From Azophilus sp965116165 (GTDB lineage: Bacteria > Pseudomonadota > Gammaproteobacteria > Pseudomonadales > Azotimanducaceae), in assembly GCA_965116165.1 (NCBI GenBank), contig OZ220484.1, positions 1,488,001 to 1,552,000 of the forward strand: a DNA stretch of 64,000 nucleotides. Direction: 5' to 3'. The notes under the pieces were generated by a model. The model was not told where the DNA came from and did no database searches. It saw nothing but the letters and a program-made list of their open reading frames with translations. Of this stretch, positions 33,291-41,986 are shown one piece after another; positions within the stretch are counted from its first letter, which is position 1, and every line of letters begins with the position of its first letter. The position numbers and the translations under genes are program-made.

Positions 33291-34013
33291 CTATGACGGA
33301 AGTATGATGCGCTCAGCGCGGCCGCTGAATTGCCAACGTGCCCGACTGGCGATTGAATCGCACCTGTTTTGAATCTGCCCTTCCGTGGGTATCCCCGGTG
33401 CGTCGTTATCGCACGCAATGGCACCTCCCGTTTCGCCGCTTGGCATGGTTTGGTGCAAAATCCGCTGCTCCTCATCGGTGAGCCTACGGCTCGCGAAAGC
33501 TTCTACGAGAGTATCAGCCTCAATGATCTCCGGGTTGAGAGGCAATCCCAAGGGCGCGGATTTGCGCCCTAAGTAGAGAACAAAGCGCGGCTGCATCAGG
33601 GCTGCGGCGATTTGCCCAAGATCGACGGATTGCCCGTTCCTAGGCCACAAGGTGACTGTGAAGTACGCATCTGTTCGCCATTCCCGCTTTGAGAGTATGG
33701 TCTTGAGCTTTTCAGAATCCAGTTCAGCACGGCGAGTCCCGTACTCCTTGCCGCGTCTTGCGGAGGGGGGGGTTTGCGTTGTGTGGTAATCCACAAATGG
33801 CCTACCGGGACTGTCGATGCGCACGGCGTAGTGGAGGCTGATTTGAAGTTGCGCGTGAGCCGCCTCATCATCGCGCCTAATGCCTTGCGCAGCCGCAACT
33901 AATCCGAGGATGGCCGAACGTCCTGGGATTGCCCAGCCCATTCTTCGTTCTCCAACGGCGATTTCGCCGCAGGAACACATTGGGGCATAAAGGGTGAATA
34001 GCAGAAATCGCAT
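33291..34013 (-). CDS. cas5e: Type I-E Cascade subunit Cas5e
   Basis: A 240-residue Cas5 (CasD) that holds the crRNA 5' handle. It begins MRFLLFTLYAPMCSCGEIAV (ATG 34013), the usual Cas5e start pattern of a beta strand then SxGxxxVGERR, followed by GWAIPGRSAILGLVAAAQGI and LYLGRKSAPLGLPL near the end. The frame is open to 34067, but those residues have no family match. Apparently intact. Confidence 0.9.
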   Translation of the reverse strand: MRFLLFTLYAPMCSCGEIAVGERRMGWAIPGRSAILGLVAAAQGIRRDDEAAHAQLQISLHYAVRIDSPGRPFVDYHTTQTPPSARRGKEYGTRRAELDSEKLKTILSKREWRTDAYFTVTLWPRNGQSVDLGQIAAALMQPRFVLYLGRKSAPLGLPLNPEIIEADTLVEAFASRRLTDEEQRILHQTMPSGETGGAIACDNDAPGIPTEGQIQNRCDSIASRARWQFSGRAERIILPS

Positions 34014-34097
34014 CAGCCCTTGCGCCAAAGGCATTCGATCAAGGGAATGTCGCAAGGAAAAGAGCAATGGGCGAACATGTCAGATACTTGATGCATG

Positions 34098-35150
34098 TCA
34101 ACTAACTACGAATTCAAGCAGGCCCGGCAAATTTCCTTCGCCGCTCCCGATGTTCATTGTATATTGACTATCGGTGCAACTCCCGTAGGCGGCGTCCAGT
34201 CGGTCTCGATGGTCTTCAAGCGCAGCGACGGAGTTTTCCCCATAGTCCCCTCCTCGTACCGGCTTGAGGTACGCTGCGGCCAAGCTGCGTGGCTGCGCTG
34301 CTCCTTTCTCCGCGAGCACATAGAGGGCGCGTGCTCGGCTGGCGAAACTATTTTGTTTACCGCTTGGGGATACCGTTGCGGCAGCTTCGACCAAGGCCGA
34401 AAGGCTCGCATTCCAAATGGATGTTTCGCCATTTAGATTGTGCGATAACAAGTCCCGATCAACGCAGATGTAGAGATAAAATACACCGGAGCCGAACTCC
34501 TGAACATCGATAAAGGCCGCACCGGCATCTTCCGACTCCTCGCGGGCTTTTAAATCATCAATGGCGGTGTAGTAGTCGTCTTCCGCAATAGCCCGGTGCG
34601 TGGTGATGGCGTGCGCAACCTGAACAGCCGCTTCTCGATTGAACTTGGGGGTGTCTGCAAGCATGCGCCCGAACATGGCGACATCGGCGGCGCTGTCCGT
34701 GCGTTGGAGCAGGTCTTCGGGGTCGGTTTCAGGCAATGTTTCTTCGGCAATCATACGATCCGCCAATGCGAACGCCCTCTTCCGCTCTTCGGGGGAAATA
34801 AACGCCAACTGTTCAATAAAGGTCGGTTCGCTGTCTCCTTTGCTCTTGAGTGCACCAAACACACCCGCAATATGGCGAGCGGCTTCTAGTGCTCGGATCT
34901 CATCCATGCCATGTTTAATGAGATGCGCACGAACATCTTTTCCCAGTCGTTGCGTACGACTAGCAAGCTGATCCCTCAGCCTCGTAGCAAACACGTCGGA
35001 TGTACGCCAAGCACGTTTCAGGCTTTGCGATGAAATGCGCAGACGCGGTATCCCCCCAAACACAACGCTCTTGGGTCGGCCCGTGTCGTCTCGGTTGAGA
35101 TTGGATGGTCCATAGGCCGTCAGCAGGTGAAGTTGAAGGAAGTCGCCCAT
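34098..35150 (-). CDS. cas7e: Type I-E Cascade backbone subunit Cas7e
   Basis: A 350-residue Cas7 (CasC/Cse4) that forms the six-copy crRNA backbone. It has the family start FLQLHLLTAYGPSNLNRDD, the motif RLRISSQSLKRAWRTSDVF, ADVAMFGRMLADTPKFNREA, and QVAHAITTHRAIAEDDYYTA. Length is normal and there is no break. It follows cse2 by 10 bases. Confidence 0.95.
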   Translation of the reverse strand: MGDFLQLHLLTAYGPSNLNRDDTGRPKSVVFGGIPRLRISSQSLKRAWRTSDVFATRLRDQLASRTQRLGKDVRAHLIKHGMDEIRALEAARHIAGVFGALKSKGDSEPTFIEQLAFISPEERKRAFALADRMIAEETLPETDPEDLLQRTDSAADVAMFGRMLADTPKFNREAAVQVAHAITTHRAIAEDDYYTAIDDLKAREESEDAGAAFIDVQEFGSGVFYLYICVDRDLLSHNLNGETSIWNASLSALVEAAATVSPSGKQNSFASRARALYVLAEKGAAQPRSLAAAYLKPVRGGDYGENSVAALEDHRDRLDAAYGSCTDSQYTMNIGSGEGNLPGLLEFVVS

Positions 35151-35160
35151 TTGGTGTTTC

Positions 35161-35643
35161 CTATTGTTGGCTTGTGGAGAGAGGGTGTGATTCAGATACG
35201 CTGCGCCTTGAACTTAGGCTGGCAGCAACGCCGTAATAGTCGAATATCCAGCGCTTCTTCACACGGTCACCCCAATGCAATATGGCGTGTGACAGATCGT
35301 GAACGTTGACCTTGCCCTTGGCTATGTGCACAAGGCGCCGCATCGCTTCCATGAGTTCTTCATCTCGAGCTTGCAGAAGACGGCGAAAACGGCTTTCGGA
35401 TACTAGGGCCGATCTGTCGTTATAAAGGGAATTGCGGCCGATGCTACGGGCGACTCTTTGTTGTTCCGATTCACGGACATGGGCAAGAACTCCAGCGAGT
35501 ACCACAGCCCTCTCTTGGCTGTGGGGTAGCCTTTCAACTAGCCTCAGGGCTTCCGGCTCTTGCATAACTGCCATTGGCGAGGGAGCCCGGCGTAGTCGCG
35601 CCAGCGCAGCCCGCTTGCCGCCGTGTTGCGTTTGATCTTCCAC
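35161..35643 (-). CDS. cse2: Type I-E Cascade small subunit Cse2
   Basis: A 160-residue all-helical protein (CasB), Arg-rich as expected for a subunit lying along the target strand. Visible pattern: RAALARLRRAPSP near the start, RFRRLLQARDEELMEAMRRL in the middle, and DLSHAILHWGDRVKKRWIFD at the end. The GTG start (35643-35641) overlaps the TAG of cse1 by one base, showing tight coupling. Confidence 0.92.
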   Translation of the reverse strand: MEDQTQHGGKRAALARLRRAPSPMAVMQEPEALRLVERLPHSQERAVVLAGVLAHVRESEQQRVARSIGRNSLYNDRSALVSESRFRRLLQARDEELMEAMRRLVHIAKGKVNVHDLSHAILHWGDRVKKRWIFDYYGVAASLSSRRSVSESHPLSTSQQ

Positions 35644-37304
35644 TATGCCACCTGATGCGCTCGGTTGCGTGATCTCGCTTTATCTGGCGAAGGAATGCCC
35701 AAATCTCTTTCAAACAGGGATCTGCCAGCCTTGCCGCGCCCACTAAGCGTACGGATTAGGTGATGTCGTGCTGCGACAAGTCGGCGCATGTCTCGATGCT
35801 CCATACCTCCAGTGTCGGAAAACTCGTCGAAAAGTCGCGGCGCCGCTTTTGCTATAACCGATGCCCACTGCTTGAGCGGCTCGTCGGTAGGATTGTCGTC
35901 GTCCAAATGATCCTCGATGTATCGTTTACTGTCGCTCAGCATGGAATAAAAGGCCGCTTCCGTGTCCCGATAGAACCGCTCTGAGACGAATCTGAAATCA
36001 CCAGGTACTTTGAATCGCTTATATAAAGCACGTTTCACTGTGCAGGTGAGCAGTTCCGCAACCGTATTGGCCCCCTCTGTTGCGCGATTGATGAATGTCT
36101 CAAGCTGGTCTCGCATTGTTTCATCGAAATTTAGCAAAGGCATCTCGCCCTCGACCCATGCCCTTGCCTTCATTTTGTCCATATCGTAACCGAAGGCGAA
36201 AATTCGAGCAGTGGCATTCCCGGGTGCGCGGGTATGCAACCAGTGCCGAATGGTTTGCGCGGGTTCGCGAAGCCCATCTCTACTTGGAACGGTCAACTTC
36301 GGCCAAAGCCGATAGCTGAAGCCTCCGGGGTTGGGGTGCTCCGGCAGCTTAGTGGTCTTCTTGGCGCTTTTACGGAAGTACGGGGTCAATGGATGTTGGA
36401 AGCCCTCCGAATAGTTTGTGCCATAGGTTTTGGTTTTGAATTGCCGCACCATGATGGTATCCCTTGCCCTAGTCAGCCCGCATTGCTGATTTTCCAAATC
36501 CTCGAAGTGCAGGCGAATGCGACGGGGCATTCCCCAATACACCTGCAATGGATGAACATCGGCTGGAGTAGTGTCCCTACCTCCAGCTTTTTTCTGCGAT
36601 GTCCGGGTGGGGGTCATCCAAGGAAATATCTGATTCGAATCCAAACGTCTGATCGCACCGACCGAGCGGGCGGCAATCTGTTTCAAAGTTTCAACATTAG
36701 GCCAGATTCGCCCCCAAAGGGTAGCACCGAATTCAGGGTGCTGTTCGACAATCAGCGATGTCATTGGCCCCCCGCCTCTTAGAGACGTTCTATGTCCAGA
36801 ACCGCCAGTGGGCGCGTAGGTGTGAAATGTGAAGAGCGCCATCGCTGCCGCAGCCCGGCTTAGAGCAGGAACCCTCCCCCGCTTAACAAACAAGTCGGCG
36901 TTCTCTCTTTGCGTTTTGGCACCAGGCATCTCAATGAGGAGAGTGCCGACCTCCTTTAGTTCTGTGCCCTCAAGCGGGTCCATATCCTGCATAAAGCGAT
37001 GGTTGGAACCGTCCAAGTCAAATGCAGGGGCCAGCGTGGAAAATTGTTTACCCAAAACGGTCGGTGTAGGTGGGTGGTACCACCAATCCTCCCAGTTCTC
37101 GTCATCCTCGGGCGCTGATGCGGTTGAAACTAGCCCAATCAATAATTCATGCGCCGCGCCATTGAAATCGGGCCGAGGCCAGGCGAATCCAATGATTGGA
37201 TCATCGGCAATGCGGTCGGTAATACGCCACGGTGGAATTTCCTCAACGAGCCCGCTGCGACGCCGAACCGGCAACCATGATTCTCGAATCAAATTGAAGG
37301 TCAT
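35643..37304 (-). CDS. cse1: Type I-E Cascade large subunit Cse1 (Cas8e)
   Basis: A 553-residue CasA, the PAM-reading subunit that recruits Cas3. It opens FNLIRESWLPVRRRSGLVEE, has FMQDMDPLEGTELKEVGTLL in the first third, and the later ALFTFHTYAPTGGSGHRTSL and RGGGPMTSL motifs shared by Cse1 proteins. Length is within the usual 500-560 and the frame is unbroken. It lies about 157 bases downstream of the broken cas3 and begins the run of intact Cascade genes. Confidence 0.94.
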   Translation of the reverse strand: MTFNLIRESWLPVRRRSGLVEEIPPWRITDRIADDPIIGFAWPRPDFNGAAHELLIGLVSTASAPEDDENWEDWWYHPPTPTVLGKQFSTLAPAFDLDGSNHRFMQDMDPLEGTELKEVGTLLIEMPGAKTQRENADLFVKRGRVPALSRAAAAMALFTFHTYAPTGGSGHRTSLRGGGPMTSLIVEQHPEFGATLWGRIWPNVETLKQIAARSVGAIRRLDSNQIFPWMTPTRTSQKKAGGRDTTPADVHPLQVYWGMPRRIRLHFEDLENQQCGLTRARDTIMVRQFKTKTYGTNYSEGFQHPLTPYFRKSAKKTTKLPEHPNPGGFSYRLWPKLTVPSRDGLREPAQTIRHWLHTRAPGNATARIFAFGYDMDKMKARAWVEGEMPLLNFDETMRDQLETFINRATEGANTVAELLTCTVKRALYKRFKVPGDFRFVSERFYRDTEAAFYSMLSDSKRYIEDHLDDDNPTDEPLKQWASVIAKAAPRLFDEFSDTGGMEHRDMRRLVAARHHLIRTLSGRGKAGRSLFERDLGIPSPDKARSRNRAHQVA

Positions 37305-37461
37305 GGATTCAAGTTCTTTTGCAACTTCAACACCTTGACTTCCAAGGGACTGCGGTTGAACAACGGCAAAGCTGATCGTGAGCGACCGCCAACCAAATCT
37401 AAATTCAAGAGTCGGTTTATCATGATCTCGTCATTTATTGGGAGGGGGGTCACCGAACTCT

Positions 37462-39222
37462 TTACCCTGTTATGGTCGATACTTCCCCCAATCCGAGGTG
37501 CGCATTATAGCTAAGCCGAATCACCCCGTGCGTTTGCCGCCCGGACTCCGCCAGTCCGAAACCAGTTTTGGTGCCGGCCTCGTCCAGCACAACCAGAACC
37601 TTGTCCGAGTCGAAGCTTGTCCAAGTTGCCTTGGCCGCACTCGCTGCCGCCTTCAGATCATCCGGAATGGCTTCTGCACAGGTCAGTCGCAATTTAGTCG
37701 ACTGCGGGAGGGTCGCGGACAGTAAAATAGCAGAGCCGCCCAGTCCTGCCTGAAATTCGAGCAACCGTTCCAGTTCGCGATTCATATAGGCATCGTAGGC
37801 ATGCACCTCGTCGAGGATGAGTACGCGCTGCACGAGGCCAAGTAGACGCAGGGACTGATGTCGATTGGGTAGCACCGCAAGCAAAGTTTGATCAATGGTA
37901 CCGACCCCGGCATCAGCGAGGAAGGTGCGACATCGATCATCCGCTATCCATTCGGTACAGGCAGCGGAAGCAGTCAGATCCGACGCGTCCCTACTGGTAC
38001 TACCCGAGTACGGGTTCTCTTTTTGCCTGTTCCATGCCATTGCCGCTCGAAAACCCGCATGCATGTCGCGAGCACCGTGAGCCAGTGCTATTGATGGATT
38101 GGTATCCTCTTTGAATAGACGACGATACGCCGCAGCGAGCCGGTCAAACATGGCGTTCGCCGTAGCCATGGTCGGTAGGGCTACATACAAGCCGTATGCG
38201 GAGCCTGCAACCATAAGTCGATGTGCAAGCATCAACGCAGTTTCGGTCTTGCCGCTGCCGGTCTCATCCTCAATGAGAATGAGTGCGGGGCCATTGAGGA
38301 GTTGGGCTTCCTGCGCCCATTTTTGCATGGGGGTTGGGGTAGCATCGGGCCCGATCAAATCCTTATACCCAACAATCCGAGCAACCGGGGAGGGTAGTAC
38401 GCCTGCTTCGCTGACCGCATGCTTGGCGTTGTTCTGTGCGACAAGCCAATAGGATTCCAAATCATGCCGAGGCTCTTGATAAGGGAATCACTGCTGGTTG
38501 GATCCGATCCAGTCTGCGAACGTTGCCAGACCTGCTACAACGTGCGAAGCAAGTTTGGTGTTTTTGGTGTTCAACGCAGGTAATGTGCGGGGCGGAGTTA
38601 GCAGAGCATGCAGTTGCTGCACGAAATGGAGAGCAGCTTCCACACCCAGCCTCCCAAAATCTCCACGCACTCCGACAGGGCCCTCTTGGAGGTTGAAATC
38701 GGGAGGAGCACCGTGATGTCCGGCAACTGCCGAAATCAAAGGCCGCCAAGCTCGGTCGCGCATGTTCTCGGGGAGCATGAAGGCTGTGATGTTGGTGTTG
38801 AACAACCGCAGCCCCCCTGCACCGTGGTCGTATTGTGTGGCCACGCTGGCTGGGTCGTCTTTAAACCACTTCGGGTAGAGGTGGGGAACCTTGGCTTGGA
38901 ATTTTTTTGCGAATTTGCCGATGTCGTGCAAAGCCAGAAGGTAACGTATCAGAGATTGGACATCAGGAAGGGGAAGTTGAAGCAGCCGGGCTATGCAACT
39001 GCCATAGCCGTTTTTGGCGGACATGAGAGCCTCGCCAACGGCGACCACATCAAGGCAATGATACGGTAGTGGATGCCACTGAGGACCGCTGTGCTGATTT
39101 AGAGCTTGCGCCTTTCCCCAGAATTGCAGGAGATTAGGTCGGGGATCGTTCTTCTCAGCCGTCACGATACTGGCCCGCATCCCGCATATTGACTCGCAAG
39201 CCTGCGCTGAAGAACGCGGCAA
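37462..39222 (-). pseudogene. cas3: cas3 broken by an in-frame TGA and an internal deletion
   Basis: The N-terminal HD nuclease is readable (PLPYHCLDVV, LLALHDIGKFAKKFQ, AVAGHHGAP). After ADWIGSNQQ comes TGA (38490-38488), and the same frame continues FPYQEPRHDLESYWLVAQNN into the helicase. Motif I is EDETGSGKTETALML, motif II LILDEVHAYD, motif III LLSATLP. About 70 residues later the frame ends at 37462. The last part (KVLVVLDEAG to RLSYNAHLGL) resembles the extreme C-terminus of Cas3, so about 300 residues with helicase motifs IV-VI seem deleted. Intact Cas3 is 850-900 residues; here the sum is about 586. ATG 39180 is the likely original start region. Confidence 0.88.
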
Positions 39223-39232
39223 TAAACGCGGC

Positions 39233-41905
39233 TCAGATGCTCGCCCTAAGCCCGAGGCTGTAGCTCAGACCCGGATCATAGCGTTCGTAGAGCAAGCCGC
39301 CCTGTGTCCATTCGACCTCATTGTCCAAAATATTCTTCACCTTGAGCTCCAGTTCAAGGTCGGTGTCGAACAGGAAGAAGGTGTAGCGCAGCAGCAAGTC
39401 GAGTTGGCCCCGGGCCTCCTCAACGATGTTCGGGGCGTTTTCCGCACCAACCAGGATGATGCGCTCACCCGTGTAGTTGTAGGCCAACGAGCCCTCGACC
39501 CCGGCATCGTAGTTCGTGTAGGTCAGGATCAGGTTGCCCAGCCTGTCGGACTGGCCGCTGATTTCCCGCTCGTTCTCGAACAGGCGCGCAATCTGCCGCG
39601 AACCCGTCACCGGCACATCCCGGGGCGTCTCGCCCTCCCCGAACAGGGTCACCCGCGAATCGATGATCGAGAAGTTCGCGTTCAGGGTAAAGTAGTTCCA
39701 AGCCTCGCCCATGCCGAACCAGTCATCAAGGGGCAAATCCTTGCGCAACTCGAATTCAATGCCCTCAAGGGTGGCCTCCTCGCCGTTGAACCAGGTGTAG
39801 ATGTCGTTCTGCGCCTGCACCTTGCCAATCTCGATGGGATTGTCGAACTCCTTTCTGAACGCGCCCAGGGAGAGGCTGTCGGCCGCGCCGAAGTACCATT
39901 CGAAACGCGCATCGAAATTGTCGAGATCCGCCGGCTGTAGAAACACGTTGCCCCGGTACAGGTTGGAGTCTTCCGGGTTGCGGATGGTGGTACCTGTAAT
40001 CTCCAGCAGGCTCGGGCGGTTGACCGTCTTCGAATAGGCGAGCCGAAGCTGCATATCGTTGACGAACTCGAACGTGAGCGAGGCGGCGGGCAGGGTGTCC
40101 TTGTAGTCCTGCTCCACGGCGTTGCTCGAGCCCTCCTCGGTGTTGCCGCCGAAGGCATCGGCCGAGAGGGTCGTATCCTCAAGGCGAACGCCGGCCGCCG
40201 CCCGAATACGCGGGATGATCTGGACATCCACGCCACCGTAAAACGACCGGGTGTCCTCGCCCGAGGTGGCGAAGGGGAAAATGCCGCTGGCGTTGGCCGC
40301 GCCGGCCGTGAAGTCCCTGACGCCGAGATAGCCGGCCCCCCAATTGTCCAGCCCGAAAAGCTGCTCCGGCGTCATCAAGGCGATATAGTCCGGTGCCGCC
40401 GGGGTGAGATCGAAGCGGAAGAACCGGTCGCGACTGCGGCGCTCGCGCCTGTAGTCGGACCATCCCGCCTTGATATCCATCTCCACACCACCAAGCAGCA
40501 GGGGTATGTTCAGGTCCGCGCCAAACTCCTCGATCTCATCCCGCAACTTCGAGAACACCCGGTCGGGCGCCTGGAACACATCGCGCAAATCGCCCGCCGC
40601 CTGCCGGTTGGGGGTGACGATTTCCTCAAGCCCGTCAGCATTGTCCGCGTAGGTATAGGTGCGCGTATCCGGAGAATCCCGCGTGGCGGCGCCGTCGATA
40701 GCCCGCCAGTTGATGGACATCTGGTCGAAGCCACCAATATCGAAGTAGTGCTCGCCCTTGAACTGGGTGGAACGAATGTAGTTCTCCGTCCATTGCAGGC
40801 GATAGCTAACGACCGGGGTACCGGTGCTGACATCATCCTCGCTGGAAACCCCACGAAACTGCTGGGTTTCGTCGTCGGTTTGGCGCAGGAGCACCTGGGA
40901 TACCTGTATGGAATGGTTGTTGTTGAACTCGATACCCAGGTTCAAAAAACCACTCCAATTGATGGTTTGCCGGGTTGTGAATTGCCGATAATCGAGGGTC
41001 TGGGTGCTGCCCCCCTCGACGCCGGTGAATTCGTAGCGCCGGTAGTCCTTGTCCCGGTTATTGTAGTCGTTGCTGTATTTGCCCGCCGCAAGCAACCCAA
41101 CCGACATGCCGTTGTTGAAATCGTATCGGTAGCCCATTTCGCCATCGCCGGTGTAATTGGGCTTCAGCTTGTCCTTTTCACGAATGTGCCAAAAGTTGAA
41201 AAAACTCGCGCCAAGACCGGCGCTTTGCGGCCAGGGGGTCGCCTCGAATGCTTCGCTGGAGATCAGCTTGATATTGTCGGGGATGTTGCGGGTACCGTCG
41301 TCGAAGCCGTAGTTGTCGTCGCCCCCGCCATGGTAGGAAAGGCCATCCCCGCCGGTGGTCTCCGAGTTGCCGCCAATTTGAATCTTGGCGGAAACGTAGT
41401 TTTCCTCGGGGGTCGCCCTGGTGCGAATCATCACCACACCGCCGCTGAAATCGCCGGGATAGTCTGGCGAAAAGGTTTTCTGCACCAGAAGGTTGCGGAC
41501 GATGCTGTTGGGCACGATGTCCAAGGGCACTGTTTTCTGGAAGGGGACCGGCGAGGAAATCCGCGCACCGTCCAGCAGCGTGGAGGAGTACCGCTCGCCC
41601 AAACCCCGCACATAGACATACTTGCCACCCACCAAACTCAAACCCGTCACCCTTAGGAGGGCATCGCCGACGCTCGTATCCGCAAGCAACGACAACGCCT
41701 CGGAATCAAGCACATTGGACACCTCGGAAGTGGTTCGCTTTTCATCCGGTATGAACTGGCCGAGAACAACCATTTCCTCGATCGGCTGGCCGGCTATGAC
41801 GATTGGAGGGCTTGGCCGCCCGCCGGGTTCCGCCTCCTCGGCAGCCAGGCCACCCGCCATCAGAAACGCCAATGCCGCCGGAATGCCTGTGATTTTTCGA
41901 TTCAT
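39233..41905 (-). CDS. TonB-dependent receptor
   Basis: An 890-residue outer-membrane receptor. ATG 41905 gives a normal signal peptide (MNRKITGIPAALAFLMAGGL, then AAEEA). The plug domain follows (residues about 40-165), with SEVSNVLDSEALSLLADTSV, YVYVRGLGERYSSTLLDGAR and IVRNLLVQKTFSPDYPGDFS, less trailing residues; the last is typical of receptors in the Caulobacter/Shewanella style. The rest is a 22-strand beta barrel rich in Asn, Asp and aromatic residues. The substrate is unknown. It lies 81 bases downstream of the giant lipoprotein gene on the same strand, so the two are probably one operon. The C-terminal residue is Ile rather than the common Phe. Confidence 0.9.
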   Translation of the reverse strand: MNRKITGIPAALAFLMAGGLAAEEAEPGGRPSPPIVIAGQPIEEMVVLGQFIPDEKRTTSEVSNVLDSEALSLLADTSVGDALLRVTGLSLVGGKYVYVRGLGERYSSTLLDGARISSPVPFQKTVPLDIVPNSIVRNLLVQKTFSPDYPGDFSGGVVMIRTRATPEENYVSAKIQIGGNSETTGGDGLSYHGGGDDNYGFDDGTRNIPDNIKLISSEAFEATPWPQSAGLGASFFNFWHIREKDKLKPNYTGDGEMGYRYDFNNGMSVGLLAAGKYSNDYNNRDKDYRRYEFTGVEGGSTQTLDYRQFTTRQTINWSGFLNLGIEFNNNHSIQVSQVLLRQTDDETQQFRGVSSEDDVSTGTPVVSYRLQWTENYIRSTQFKGEHYFDIGGFDQMSINWRAIDGAATRDSPDTRTYTYADNADGLEEIVTPNRQAAGDLRDVFQAPDRVFSKLRDEIEEFGADLNIPLLLGGVEMDIKAGWSDYRRERRSRDRFFRFDLTPAAPDYIALMTPEQLFGLDNWGAGYLGVRDFTAGAANASGIFPFATSGEDTRSFYGGVDVQIIPRIRAAAGVRLEDTTLSADAFGGNTEEGSSNAVEQDYKDTLPAASLTFEFVNDMQLRLAYSKTVNRPSLLEITGTTIRNPEDSNLYRGNVFLQPADLDNFDARFEWYFGAADSLSLGAFRKEFDNPIEIGKVQAQNDIYTWFNGEEATLEGIEFELRKDLPLDDWFGMGEAWNYFTLNANFSIIDSRVTLFGEGETPRDVPVTGSRQIARLFENEREISGQSDRLGNLILTYTNYDAGVEGSLAYNYTGERIILVGAENAPNIVEEARGQLDLLLRYTFFLFDTDLELELKVKNILDNEVEWTQGGLLYERYDPGLSYSLGLRASI

Positions 41906-41986
41906 GCGCCCACACCCAAAAATCCGACCTTGCAAGCGCATCGCCAGGCCCGCGATGCGAGCCCGACGATGCCCCCGGTGTCGTCG

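Noticed and set aside
30956..39222. Use of a UGA=Trp genetic code to explain the two in-frame UGAs in cas genes
   Set aside because: Many intact genes in this window end in TGA (for example hppA, purD, aroQ-region and lgt), so UGA is a normal stop here. Occasional readthrough remains possible.
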